From: Struthidea cinerea
Lineage: Eukaryota; Chordata; Aves; Passeriformes; Corcoracidae
Direction of reading: 5' to 3'
DNA length: 64,000 nucleotides
Assembly: GCA_013397865.1 (NCBI GenBank)
Contig: VZTI01004082.1
Location: forward strand, 124,001-188,000
In this document: piece by piece, positions 11,746 to 25,323 of the stretch
Numbering within the stretch: position 1 is the first letter of the stretch
How the letters are laid out: each line of letters starts with the position of its first letter
Translations under genes and position numbers: made by a program
Notes under the pieces: model-generated
Told to the model about the DNA's origin: nothing
Database searches by the model: none
What the model saw: only the letters and a program-made list of their open reading frames with translations

Positions 11746-13299
11746 ATGGGAGCACACTCTTGAAAGGAGGGGGCACATCAGTTTTCACTAAAATGTCCAT
11801 ACTCAGCAGCAGTTCATGACTACAAGAGATGCTTGTAGTCTACCCAGTGTAATGGGCACTTTGCAGGATGTGAGCAAAATACCAATACAGTTATCAAAAG
11901 CAGTTCAGTACACAAGGTGTTTTCTGCACTTGACCTAAGGTGCTGAAGTGACTACAGGTCTCTTTTTGCAGTTATTATGCCTAAAGCTGTTTTGAAAATC
12001 TCTGCACTGTGTGGTGTGGACAGGCACCTAGATACTAGTGTCTCCCTTGTCTGAAATATGGGTGAGAATGATGGTCCTTCCACAGCACTGCTATGTTTGC
12101 ACACAACTTAGTATTGAGGTGATTTTAATTTTGAACACTGAAATGTTCCTAGTCTAGTACTGGGAAGCTACCTTGAACCCTGTGGAAGTCTTCACTCACT
12201 GTTTGACGAATGCAGAATTTACAGTCTTATGGTAAAGTCATATCTTGCAGAGATTTTATGAGGTTATAAAAAGCTCAGTGTGAACTTGTGACAATACTCC
12301 CTACCAAGTTTATTCAGCTTCTTAAGCACAGCTTACAACCAACCTAGATTTCTAACTCCTCAGCTGTGCATGGCTTTGACACTCCTTTGACACTCGACCT
12401 TTCCAATTCCTGAGACTTTCTTGAAGCCAAGGGCTAGGAGAGAGACCACTCTGCTGGGCAGCTCTGAGTTCCTGGGTGCTGTCTAGACGACAGATGGGGT
12501 CTATGCAAATCACAGGGAGATACAAGCTAAGATGAGTCGTCTAACAGCTAAAAGGCAGAGAGCAGAAGGGGAGAGACCGTCTTCATACACGGCCTAGTCT
12601 CTGCAGCTGATTTTGTGGGTGAGCCTAATCCATTTTGGGGGCAAGGCAGTCAGGTTAATTCACACTCCCTTCCTGTTGTGGGTTAACTAATCTCTTTGAC
12701 TTGAGATTGAAAGGGGAAAGAAATGTTTATGCTCACTCTTTCAGCTGAGCAGTGGTAATCAGCAGCCTAGGGTTCAAGCAGCAGCCCACATCCAGCCTGT
12801 TCTGGTAAAGCTGCGAGGGCTGTGCCTGTCCCAGAGCAAAAGTAACTACTGCAGTGCGAATCTCAGTAATTACATCTTCACAAGAATGGCTGGATGTACT
12901 CTGGAGTTCATACAGTTGCTGTAAGAATTATTTAGAATAATTTTTTAGGGACCAGAAGTAGTGCTGTGAATATGATAGTAAAATGCAGGGTTAAATTACA
13001 GCCAAATACTGGCAGAAAGCTTTACTGCACCGACAGATAGGTTCCCTTAACCTTTATTCTTGTGACCTTTATTTCTGGCTATTTTTAGGATTCACAATTT
13101 GTTCTGAAATGGACAACACAACAGTAGGTGTGAAAGAGATATGTTTCCAGAATGATGGGCTATATGACCTCTAGTTCTTAATAATTGTGGGGACTTTAAG
13201 AGGTCTCTAAAGAGGTAAAAAATACATGACGTATATCCTGTAAATCTGCATGCTCCTAATGGTCATTGAAAGGAATAAAAATATAGTTTTGTTGTGCAG
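11746..13299. other. unique non-coding DNA, no gene seen
   Basis: No exon, RNA gene or repeat family recognised. The phrase TGTTGTGGGTTAAC near 12673 loosely recalls the start of some avian LTRs, but nothing after it supports an LTR. Confidence 0.55.
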
Positions 13300-13370
13300 A
13301 AAAAAAAAAAAGAAAAAAAAAAGAAACAGGAAAGAAAAAGAAAGAAAAAAGAAAGAAAAAAAGAAAAAAT
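13300..13370 (+). repeat. A-rich tract with GAAA units
   Basis: Poly(A) interrupted by single G bases passes into GAAA/GAAAAA units, almost pure purine on the plus strand. It could be an expanded old poly(A) tail, but no processed pseudogene or SINE body was recognised upstream. Phenylalanine/serine-rich open frames on the minus strand here are artefacts. Confidence 0.9.
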
Positions 13371-14426
13371 ACTTCCTTGTGAAATAAGAATTTTGCACCT
13401 ATGGTAAAAGCATGGCAATTCTCCCTTTGTGTTATGATGAGACACATTTTAAGATACAGTGGACACATTTTATTGTACTCAGATTCACATAGGTGAAAAC
13501 AGGTGAAAACAAGTTGCATAGAAAGAAAACAGGTCTGGGAAGGTAGCTTTCAATAGGAAAGGTTAAGGCATGGCATTGCATGCCAAATGAGAAGGGGCGC
13601 ACCAAGCACAAGGCTCAGAAAATATTCCATTCCTGGACTCCCTGGGACTGTTAGAGGTAGAGCACTGGACATCTCAGCTGTGGAGACCCTTATTTCACAT
13701 TCAAATGTGTAATCCTTTTCTGCAGCCTACAAAGCTGGCCTCACGGAATCTCATGGCAAAGATTTCTTCCCACTATCTATAACCCTGTGCAATGAGTTGT
13801 TCAGCTGGGATGATTTCCAATAGCATTAAAATAGGAAGTAGAGCATACCATTTTTGCATAGCAAAATGTGTACTATTTTTGTATAGCATGTTTTCTTTTG
13901 AGAGTTTTTTGAATACATTTCAAAGAGAATATAAATCACAGGCATGGTTTTATTGGTCTGAGCCATGTGCTGTTTAGCTGGGGTCCTGTTGGTCATGTTT
14001 TGAGGTGTTAGTGGCACTAGTTGCTGAAGTCTTTTATCCTGCACAAGTGTGTTGTGTTGCTACAGTGTGAGAAGGCATTGCTGCTGGACACTAGAAGGAT
14101 GGATGCAGGAGATCTTTTTCTTGATGAAATATTAAGGGTTGAGATGGGGAGGCAGGGACAAGGGATGATTCTCTATGGTAGTGAACTGTAAGTTATGAAA
14201 CAAAAAAATCCATCTGTTTAAGGAGCTGTGGTTGCTACTGCCATATGCTGCCGTACAGCGGCTGAAATGAAATTTTGCCGTCGCCAAGACAAGGAGCAGA
14301 GCTTCTGAGAGCATGCAGTAGAACAGCTCCTGGTCCAGATCAGACACAGCTATCCCATCCGTGCAACTGCAGCTGCAATACGGAGGTGCAGCCCCACTCT
14401 TGGGTGGGTAAGCCTCTCACTGATCC
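13371..14426. other. unique non-coding DNA, no gene seen
   Basis: AT-rich sequence with a small direct repeat AGGTGAAAAC x2 (about 13492-13511). No gene was recognised. Confidence 0.6.
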
Positions 14427-14630
14427 CACGTGCTCCAAGCCCATTGAATAGGACTCTGTTCAGAGAGGAAGCATTGCACTGCAGAGCTATGGCCTGACTC
14501 AGATTTATGTCTAAACCACATTAAACCATTTTGGCAGTGCCAGCAGGTCAATCAAGTGGGTATAAATGGAAGTCAGCATTTGCAGCAGCTCTAAAGGAAC
14601 AAGGAAAGCTCTGGCAGATGAGCAGTGAGT
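14427..14630 (+). promoter_or_regulatory. candidate TATA-type promoter with short first exon and splice donor
   Basis: On the plus strand an E-box CACGTG (14427-14432), an AP-1 consensus TGACTCA (14495-14501) and a TATA box TATAAAT (14561-14567) occur in order. A first exon would start about 14590-14596, and a good splice donor, GTGAGTAT, begins at 14625. The spacing suits a TATA-driven vertebrate gene with a very short first exon. The exon would hold ATG at about 14618-14620 just before the donor. Each motif is common by chance, and no second exon, coding frame or transcript evidence was recognised downstream. It is an inference from motif order alone. Confidence 0.2.
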
Positions 14631-17600
14631 ATTTAGCCTGCAGTATTTTCTTTCCTTTATTTTCATTGGCACATTGTGTAATTTATATGGCAGCTTGAGT
14701 GTTTGTGGCGCTTTGTAACAGATAAAACATTCTACTAACCATGAAGGGAAATAGAACGTGAAGAGACAGAGAAGAGTGCAGGTGGAGAGGATGCTTCAAA
14801 CATATAGAAAAGAGAAAAAAACAGCCCCTGATAAAACTAAAGAAAGTATTCAGTGGTGTGGGAAATGGAATTGTGACAGCACTGGTACATGCTTAAGGAG
14901 CAAAATATGAGAGAAGAAAGACTGAAAACAAAATTGCATTATCTTGAAGAGATACAGAAGTGCAGAGTAAAATTAAGGGTAGCAAATAATCTGAGAGGCA
15001 ACTGGCAGTGGTGGTCAAGAGAAAGGAGAGGCTGTCAGTAATGGACAAGTCTGTGCTGCTTAAGTCTGTTTTAAATCAATCACACAGGAAATAATTTCCT
15101 GAACTTAAATATGGTAGAGCTGGTAGAGACTGGACATCCTTGCAGATGCAGGTTGGTCAGAGGACCACAGGACACAGAACTGTGTCTGCTCAGCAAAGTG
15201 AACCCGGGAAAGAGTATAGAATGTCTTTCTGCAACTTGGCAAAACAGAGAAAGGTTGGAGGGATGGAGAATACGTGAGGAAAACAGTCTGGAAAGAATGG
15301 GCTTTTTTCCTCTAATTGATATCTAGTGTTTGCCTCTAACAAAAATTTGTATTATAGAGCATTTGTGAAGTCCAAACTGTCTTGTTATACTAGCCCTGTG
15401 CTATACTGCTAGGAAAGATGCAGGAAGAGGCTTTTTCTGAGTAAGATGAAGGATAATAGCGTATGTTAGGTAATGTCGTCATTGCTAGTAGCCAAAGTCC
15501 CGGTGTCATCAGGTTCTGTGGGAGTAGGCACAACCCCAAGTCTAATACCTGAGGATTTCCTTGTCTTGAATGCATTTGTATAGCTTTGGTAGCTGGCCTC
15601 CAGTCAGTGTGGTAAGAATGGATATTCCTACAAACATTTGTAATGGAAAATTGTGATGGCTAATTGTAGTAGGATGTTTACGTAGCTCTCCACAGATCAG
15701 TTGTATTTGTATTAAGTCACTGCTTAATAAAACGTAGAATTCAATTGGCATGAAGTGCTGCTTATTAGGAACAAAATTTGGGTTTTTGATGTATGCCTCA
15801 GAAGCCTCATCCTTTCAGAGCCATTCTGAGTGTGCTACCATTGTTCCTTGTTTAGTTTCAAGGGAAATGTCTGGTTTTGATCAGCTTTCTCCCTGTTGTT
15901 CTGGGGATTTCTGATTGACAGCTACATTCTTTTTCTTGATGAGTATGAGTGAGAGATCATCTTAATGCATTAAAGTCAAATACAGATTGAGGATAACTCC
16001 ACCCACATTCAAAACACGGAGATGTTCAATCGATTCTGTTTCAACAGTGTTGAAAATACTCTGCTTCTATCAGAGTGACTCAGTTCACTCTTTCAAAATA
16101 GACTGAAGAGGCTCAAAGTATTTCATTTAACATCTCTTATTTTGCTGAGACTTTGGTGATCAAAATTACTTCTGGCTTGTACAATTAGGTCACCTTAATA
16201 TTTTCTCAGTTTTAAATTTGCTTTGAAGCAATCATACAGAATCAGTTCAAAGTAGATAAGATATATGTGTGAGCTATTTATCTTTCAAACTGTGTTCTTT
16301 CCAAGAGATGGCCATTTGCTTATCGGGGGAAAATCAAAGATGCTTGTCATCTGAATGTAGCAATGAAAATACATTCAGCTTAACAAGAAACAGAAGCTGC
16401 ATATTTGTGATCTGTTTACTTTTAAAATCTGTTTGATTAAATCTTTTGTTAATTTTACTAAAGAAAATAGATGACACTGAAACTTTCCTGATGCAAGACG
16501 TACTTGTATTTGCTGCCAGCTTTGTTCTCCTCTGGCATGTTGACACTGGAGGCTTAGGAATTGTTCATGCATTTTGACAATTGTTATGTCTATAGTAGAA
16601 GCAGTATTGCACTATATGTATTTTTTTTAAGTGGTAAAATATGGAATATTCATAAACTCTTTCCCTGCATTCATCATCATGTTAGCTGAATGTTTAGAGA
16701 TGCAAAATTGGAACTATTGACAAATGAGCACCAGTTAACTCCATTCCACTCTGCATCTCTTTCCTCTTCTGATGGGTGATGTAATTAATTTACTAGTTAA
16801 GGGGGATGGGCATAATATGCTTAGACTCATAGTCTGGGGCATGGAATGTGCAACTTGATCTCTGTTGTAAAGTGCATAAGGCAAGTCACACTCACATTGT
16901 CTGAGATGGAAGGCTGAAGTCCACACCACGAGAAAATGATGCAGGACAACTTTGACCACAGCTGACCTCCTCGTGTCTCCAAAGGTTTTGAATCATAGCC
17001 CGTCCTGTGGGTCTTATGTATCCGACTGTTCTGCATAAAAATTACAGTATGCTGTCACACAGCCTTTTTCTTCTAAGATGGGACAAATTTAGGAAGAAGT
17101 TGAAGAGAAACTCACTCTCTCAGCTGTAGTACCAAGAAGGAACATTATCTCTTTAATGTCAACCAAGTGTTTACGCAGGTCTATGCATAGATCTGCAGCC
17201 TTGCCACCAGACTTATCTTCCTGTGTCATTTCAAATGGTTATACCTGAGGGGTAAATCCTTTCACTTTCTTTTTGCTTTTCCTCCAGTATCCCTACCTTT
17301 CTACCTGTCACCTTAATACATTTATCCCTGTACGTTTTAGAAACATGTCTTTATTGAAAGCAAATGTGTTAATGCTCCATCCAGATTCCATTCAAAACTC
17401 ATGGCTCTCCCATTTTACCAGGATGGCTGTGAAGACCCTCTGGATGGGTTTTGTAAAGCACTGTCATCTGAGACATTCAACATTTCTTTGCACATCAAGG
17501 TTTCATTTTAAATGTTATTTTGTTTCTGCATGTAAAGTAGAACAATTTTGTAAATAGAAGAAGTGTTATAGAACTGAATTAATTAAATACTCAGCTTTTA

Positions 17601-19308
17601 ACTCCTCTTCAGGTTTCTAACTTCTTCCTAGAAGCCCTAAATAGTTTGTTGCTTTGGACATTTGCTAGAATACAACCTACATTCTTTCAGATGGTGGAAT
17701 TAGTAGATTCCTGACTCCCACACCATGTTTTGCAGAAGTGTAGTTTCCTTTTAACTTGCAGTTTCTCTGGTTCAAGAGAATGCCTCATTGACATGACCTG
17801 TGCTGAATAAATAAAATTTAAAAAACCCCAATCTTTGCACTTTCTGAGGAGGCTGAATCAGCCAGCAAACTGGTTATAACTCCAGTGGCTTTTTCTTTGT
17901 TTGTTTGTTTCATATTTTTTTTTCTGTTTTCTTTAAAATATTGATAGTAACTACTCACTGCCTGGATATTACTGTTAAGAATGTTTTTAAGCCACAAGAT
18001 AGGTAAACTTTAATGTAGGTTGCCATAATTTTACACTTGATTTTAGTTACACTTATTTTTTGAGAGGAGAAATCAATAGAATTCAAGCACATATCATGTT
18101 TAAGGATAAGATAGTTTTTAATGAGAAAGAAGACATCCACTCTTCTATGCACTAACATTTATTCAAAATTCCTGTTTATTATGCTACTTTAAATTTTAGG
18201 TTAAAAAAATACAAAAAGCACAATGCTGTCTGTACACCAGGGCCTTTAGATACAGGAATCTGTTGATGGTTAACTTTGTTAAAGTGAACTGTCCCAGTAA
18301 CAGTCAATTTTATGGTGCAGCTGGTAAATGTCAAATTGATTTTGTTTCATCCCAGTGGATGATCACTTTTAAATTGTATCTGTGCCTGTTGTGAAATTTC
18401 ACATCATCAAATTATGCTCCTGAAATGCTTCACTTTCCAACCCTCACTGCTCAATACAGGACAGCAGCTTCTTTCTTTTTGCTGTTCTGAGTGAACTGAA
18501 AACCATGTACTGTTGAGAATGTCCTTCTAATCATGCTGCAAGTACCTCCTGCACTGGGGAAGAAGTTACACCCTTTGCACTGCCCCTCAGGAGTTCTTCC
18601 CAAAGCTCTGCTAGGGACTACTCAAATCCCATGGAATAGCAGAAGGATGAGAAGCCTCACTGGTAAGGCTGCCATTTCAAGGAGACTTGAACCAACATAT
18701 ATACTGTTCAAAAGTTTTTGCTGTGATCTTAATAGTGTACATGACAGATTTTTGGGCTAGAGATGAGCTTGAATATCATCTATAAAATGTCAGATTTTTC
18801 TTTCTTTTAACAACTGAACTGTCATCAGTCCTTAAATAATTGTCTCTCTTAGTCTGAAACTTTTAATTTTGGAGCTAAATATTTCATAGGCTTCTTTCCA
18901 CGTTATCTGGAATTCACACCTCTTTTTCTTTTACCTGCAGCATTAACATCTTCCAGTTTCATGCTACAATCCAGGAAGAATTTTATGTCATCACAACAGG
19001 AAGCTCTGAAGAAGCAGTTCTGCATGGGTTTTACGTGCTTTCCATCATCACATCATCATCAGAAACAAAAACATAGGAGCTGGTAAATATATGCTAGGGG
19101 GAAAAGATGTTCTTTTACTGAGATTTTATTTTGCTGAAGCATAATTCAGCACTGGCTGTTTTCATTTACATGGGGTAGTGGATCTGATGTGCTTGAGCAA
19201 ATACTCTTGTCCTTGGGTCAAACTTCTCTCACCGTTGAGTAAAACTAATCTGAAGTCTTGGGCATGTTTTCAGGGTTTTCTATACTCTCTAGTCTATGTA
19301 TTTCTGAG
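14631..19308. other. unique AT-rich non-coding DNA, no gene seen
   Basis: About 4.7 kb with no recognised repeat family or RNA gene. Open frames stay below about 95 codons and none shows a domain. Short T-rich patches occur near 16621 and 17895-17925 (GTTT units). Confidence 0.6.
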
Positions 19309-19398
19309 GAAAAAAAAAAGAACAAAAAACCAAAACAAACCAAAAGCAACCACACACAAAAAACCCCAGACCCACCCAATCAAAAATCAAAAAACAAG
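19309..19398 (+). repeat. A/C-rich low-complexity tract
   Basis: Poly(A) runs with interspersed C and G (words AAACCAAAACAAACC and CACACAAAAAACCCC). On the minus strand it is the same kind of G/T-rich sequence as at 1834-2012 and 38167-38305. Lysine/threonine-rich or phenylalanine/valine-rich open frames across it are artefacts. Confidence 0.85.
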
Positions 19399-22300
19399 AG
19401 CCAGTGGATCTGACAGAAGTAAGTAATTTCATCGCCATTTTGGAGAACCCAAATGATATGAAAATTGGCATAGAAAACTGAGGAGCTGTGTCTCATCCCG
19501 ACACTTTAATGTGTCTCTGTTTTGGTCACCTTCCCAACTCTTCAAAGAACGGTTTGGTTGAGGGGCAGAGGGACTGTGAGTGCACTTCTAGGTGAGAGCT
19601 TTGAGGTCTCTCCTTACCCAGGTAAGTAGTTGTGTAGTTTAGCTTTGAGTGTGTGAAAAGTCAAGCCAACCTTGAAAATTTCCATACATGCAGTAACTTT
19701 AACATGCACATTTGCCATTTAAAGATAGATTGTTTTTTTCTGAGTGGTTGTTGTGGTGCATGCTCACTGTTCTCTATGTAACAAAAGTTTCTTGCAAGTT
19801 CACAACAAAGCTGAATAAAAAGATGCATAAAATTAAGTGGAAATCCAATTTTAACAAGAAGATACACTCCTGCTGGAAGATGGGTAGATGCAGCTAGTGG
19901 CAGGCTCAGATATTAATTCAGCTTTAGACTGGATGGTGGGCGTCCACTGAATTTGAAGAGCTAGTCCTAGGAAGGAGGTGTGGGTGAAAGGCCTAGCAGG
20001 AACCAGAGCTGGGAAGTTATTCCTAATGTTGGGGCTGCTCCTTTTTATCTCCATCAAGTGTGAGAGTAAGACCAGTGAGAACATTAACCTCTGCTAGTCG
20101 CTAGGCATTATCTTCCTTATATTTGATCAATAATTTGATTTTAATTTTGTTCCTAAAATTTCTGACCTGAGGGATATGGGCTTTGCAAGCTCAGTCAACT
20201 TTTTTCCAGCTGTAGTAATTCCCTGCTAAAAGCATTTTCTCCCTTCTCACAGACCTCTCCTCACTTACATCCTCAGTCACAGCAGCTGCAACTCTGTAAT
20301 TGCCACTGGGACAGATTGGAAAGGGCTTTCCACCAATGACAGAAAATTCAGGTTTTCACAAGGCACTCCTTAGTGACTGTTACCTTTTAATAACCTGGAA
20401 AAATGACTCAGTAGATAAGAAATGATGACTACTTTAAGATGCCCAAAGCAAGTCTCCTTTATAGTATTTCACTGTTCAAATGATATAACGAAAGTATTTG
20501 TGGTACATTTGCACAGTAAGTGAACAGGAGAATAGACATAATGTGCCACAATAATGACCTAAAAATTTTGAAAGTCCTATGCCAGACTTAGTAAAAAAGT
20601 GGGTCACAAATTACATACAGAATGGATTTAGTGAACTTTAAAATGTCCTCTGGATTTTGTTGTTGTTGGTTTTGTTTTGGTTTTTCGTTTGCTTGTGAAA
20701 AACTTATTTAACTTTCTTACAATTTCTAACTGATTATAACCTTTTAAATGATCTTACAGTTCAGGTATAATGTACCAAAAGAGGCAAAATACCTGTGTTT
20801 CTATGAGTTTAAAAAGAAGTTTTGGACTTTTTAAAAGAACTAATGTTAACAGTCTCTTTAGTACTGTAGGTTTTGTGTTTCCATCCAAGCATCTCAAAAT
20901 GACCTTTGAGAATTCTACCCACAGACTGATTACATATGTAAGTAAATTTTCTAAAAATCTGGACAGGAGGTACAGAATAGTATGTGTGTTTCTGAGGGTG
21001 AATTAGGAGATACCACATTCATAGGATCTGAAAAGGGGTTAGATATCTTTCTGTTACAGTTGTATGCCTACTAGCATCACTCTCTATATGTGTACTGAAA
21101 TAGAGAGGCCCCCAGAATAGGAAGAGGAGTTGCCAAGTCACTTGTGATTTTAGCCCTATTTCAGCTGAAATATATCCAAATGCAAATTATGGCATGTGGT
21201 GGCACTAATGAAACTCTCTTAGCCATGAAGTCCATAAAAGTGAACCGGTAGCATTCACCTGTGGTAATTTTTATCATGATGGAAAAGAAATAAGGGATAT
21301 TCTTAATTCGTGCAGTTCAAAACAAATTATGGATATAAGATAACTGCAGAAATAATTTGTTTTATCAAATAGTTAAGACTGTTTCCTAAGAAAACCATAT
21401 AATGGAAGTTGCTAATGTAAGGTAAGTCTGTCTTTTATTACGATGCCCTATATTTTCAGTAAAGAGAGAAGTATTTTATACTTTGTTGTTTTGACCGAGG
21501 CATGCCTGTGGTATGTAACAGCCAGACAACCAGCTTGTTAAATGCCTATCACTTCACTATGGAGCGTGCCTGGCAACACAACTACCCTGACTGCTAAATA
21601 TCACGGGGCCTGTTTCTCAGGAATGCAGTACTTCTGGCCCATCTTTAGCTTTAGACTGCAACAGCTGCAAGTAGCTCATAAGACTGCAAATGCATATAAG
21701 AAATTCATTCTGAGGTAACTAAGCATATGAATGAAAATTTATCAGCAGCTAGCTGTTCAAGACATGGAAATAACCCTGCTTCCTTCCCCACTAACCCCAA
21801 AAGCTACGTTCTATTCAAAGTCCTTGAATGATCCTATAGTCATCATCTCAGTTTTCCAGGTCAAGGAAAGGAAAACAAGAGGGGTCAGCATACAGCCCAT
21901 AAAATAATAAGCTGAGCAGCAACAGTGATCTTGTTCTTCGTGTAGTTTGAGAACATACCTCTTACCTCAGGGAGTGCCTACCCCATCCTGTCTCATAAAT
22001 AGCCAATCTTTTTCTCAGTTTTAACCAGACCTTTGAATGGAAGAAGTTACTTCCTATGCCTGCCTATTTTTATTGGCATTTCTTCCTCTCCCATTCCAAT
22101 AACTCTTTGCAGATTTCAAGAAAGAGCAATACAAAAGGAGACGTGAAAAGTGAGGGCAACTCTACAAGGTTTCCGGAAATCAGGTCCTGGGTGGTAGAGA
22201 GAGTATCAAATGGGTACCCATGGAGGGCATGGTGGGCAGAGCTCCACTCTTTATATACTGCTTTTGGCATTGGCTGTCTGGGTTACAATGCCTGCTGCCC

Positions 22301-25288
22301 TTCATGGTGTGGAGGACTAGACAGATGAGGAGCAGGGAGGGAGCTGGGTTTATTTCAATGAAACTTGTTTGAGGAGAAGGTTATGGAGCAACACATAAAC
22401 ATCCTTAGAAAACAAAGCTTGCTTACTTGTCGTTTTTCTAGCCCAGCTCATTTAATTTCCTTAAATCATTTTACATGATGCATATACTTTGTGCTTTAGT
22501 CTTGCTGAAATTTTCCCAGCTTGTGTTCTGGGAGCCTTTTAAATCCGCCTTGAATGTAAGTTTGATTACTTCAGAAGGAAGTCCTTACAAGTAAAACTTG
22601 GATTATACAGGAACATATTTGTAAAAAATGCATTTACATTGCAGCAAAGCAAAATACAGCTGCACTCAGATAAGAGTTGCTTCTTATTTCAGCTGTAATT
22701 TCCAGGGTTTCAGTGGCAGTTACATGAGTAGCTAATTAATGGTATTGGTCTTTCATTGTGGCTAAAGGAAAGTTTGACTCAAAGCTTATTAACTAAGATG
22801 ACTCTTTATTTTAATTTCAAGGAAAATAACATAAGGATATGTGAGAGATCTCTGGTCCCTGCCAGGCTGCTCCCTCTCACTCACCCCTGCAGCTGTGGCT
22901 TCAGATGAATGCTCTGAGCTCTTCAGGGCTTGTTACGCGCTAACCAACAGCCTAACAGGGAGCCTAAGACTGTCACTGAAAATCACCCGAAAGGGTAGTA
23001 CTAATAGGAAATGGAACATTTCATGGACTTTCCCTTTGAGTAAATGAGAAACCTGTTCTTGGCTTTTGTGCAGGTGTTGTGCAAATCACTTACATGATAT
23101 GCTATAGTTCTGTCCAGGTTACTGGCAGGATTTGTCTTGGACATAAATTCCAGTAGGCCATCAGTCTCAGAAAATAATGACTGAAGCTCACTGGTGATCT
23201 AATTCAGTTACTCCGTACATTGTCCTGGAAGAAGATCAAGTACACAGAAGCTGCAATTGCTAATATGTACTCAAGCTGCAAGTAAGTGGCAAGCAGGCTG
23301 GACACATGATACGCTGACTCCCATGTGGCAGGGGAAGAGCACTGTCTGCTTCCTGGTGCTTTGTCACATATATGAATTGGGAAAGACCAAAGGAACAAAT
23401 GTTCTTGTAGTTGGGGATTTACCTAGCTCAGTGGATTTTCCTTGACTATAACCAAAAGGGATCAGCAGGGAGTCTGTCTGGCCTTTCATCAAGGTTTACC
23501 CCACTTTGCCATCTGACTTTGGCAAGCAACTTCCTTCTTGTCAATGCCAGAAAAGTGATGCTGCTTGGAAATGGTGCAAAGCACAGCTACACCATTGGGT
23601 TTCAAAGGGGAAAAGGGGGTTTGAGTCGCTGCTCACCATGCAGATGCTTTTCTGTCACTAGCAACATATAATATTACAATGCTTTTTTTATTTATGTAGT
23701 GTGTGAAAGTCTGAAACGGTCTCAAGGTACAGCCAAAACGCAGGCTTAGAGACAGTCCCTGCTGTTTTCTGGATGAGAAAGAGATGTCAAATCAGAAGCA
23801 TTGTTAGCATCTGTATTGTATCAAGGGTGATATGAGGAAAGAGTGGTCAAAATGCCAATCTAAGGAAGCACACAGGGTCTCCAGGTTTTTTGCTACCCTG
23901 CATTCCTGGAGAGGGACTCAAATCCCAGCTCTGGACATCTAGCTGAGGAGTAATGTATCTCCCAGCCATGGCACATATTCTGGTTCTCTCTGCAGGGTTC
24001 AGGGCTGACCAGGTCTCACCTCAATACTGCAAAGAGATGGGGCTGGGTCATCCATCAGTGTTCCAGAACTGGGAAGTTTTCCTAGAACAGATGTAGCTGT
24101 TGATGTTCAAGTCAGCTGGGCTGAGAAATGCCCTTCAGGTACATTTGCCAGTGTCTGTGCAAATGGCAGATCGATTGAGGGGATCCTGCCCCGTTTAAAG
24201 TGACTAGGCAGGCACTGGACTGCAGTGTGGGAGAAAAGTCCTACTATGTATTTTTTAAAATGCAAGTAATTTTTTGGAACCAGCACTACAGCCAAGACTG
24301 AAATAAGGTTTCAAATAACTTGCTTTGCTGCACAAACCAAGATCCTCCGCTTTCCTTCCCTCCCACATACTCTGACTGTACCAGGAGAGTACAACTACTG
24401 GGGTGTCAAACATCCTCAGGGAGGAGAACTAAAATTAACATGAGGCAGTGATGCCATCCAAGTGGCACTGTGGCCTCCGGCCAGAACAAGGCCTTGGGGA
24501 TCTTGTTAACACCTTCTGTCCATTTTCCTGCCAGCTTCTGCCCGTTAAGTTTTAAGCCCGCTGTTCAATTGCAGCCTTACATGGAAGAGGAGTCAAAGTC
24601 CTAAAGATAAATTCTTAGAATTTTTATGAAAGCAAGTATCCAGGTAGAATAGAGAACAAAGTTAGTGATTCATCTAGGAATTAAAACACAAAAAGTGCCC
24701 TTGAGCAGTTGGCAGCAGGTGGTTAACAGAGCAGTGAGGTTCCAGCTCCACTCTGGCTGGTGTGCATCAACCTGTGCCAGGGCCAGCTTGGACCACGTGC
24801 TGCGTGTGCTCTAAACTGGTGAGGGTGCACCCAAGCCTGGGGGGACCTGGTTTGCTTTGGTAGTAGGTAGAGTATTTAGGAGACAAAACCCACAGACCTG
24901 CAGGAAAGCAGGCTAAAGTAGCATTTTGACCTATGCATCTGAAAAAAACCCAACAACTAATGATAATATGACAAGCTAAGCTTTAATTTTATTGCTGTCA
25001 CCTCCCAAGGCTGCTAACAGTATTTCAGTACTTTGTTTATGATGATATATCTGTTTCTTTAAGTCTGTGTGCCACTTGCTTTTATCTTCTCCCTTCACCT
25101 TTATTTCCTTTTCTTGTGTTGTAAGGGATTTGCTTTACACTATCCACAGGAAAAAAAAAGGATCTGTGAACTTTTACTGTAGGAAACCACCTACATACAA
25201 TAATCACCTTTAGAAATAGGAATTTTGCCAAGATTTACTCAAAATTGAGAAGCTGCCATTTTTTATTTCCTCTTTGCAAATCTCAAGT
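19399..25288. other. unique non-coding DNA, no gene seen
   Basis: Nearly 6 kb in which no exon, RNA gene or transposable element was recognised. A short T/G patch lies at about 20660-20690. Open frames up to about 90 codons (22056-22328 plus) have no domain character. Confidence 0.6.
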
Positions 25289-25323
25289 ACATAAAATAAG
25301 GAAATAATATAAGGAAATAAATA
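25289..25323 (+). repeat. short AT-rich tandem repeat (ATAAGGAAATAA units)
   Basis: Two adjacent copies of an ATAAGGAAATAA-type unit followed by ATAAT words, a local slippage duplication in AT-rich DNA. Confidence 0.6.

Noticed and set aside
12670..12760. Possible LTR start (TGTTGTGGGTTAAC)
   Set aside because: A single phrase; no polyadenylation signal, matching second LTR, primer-binding site or terminal CA was found.
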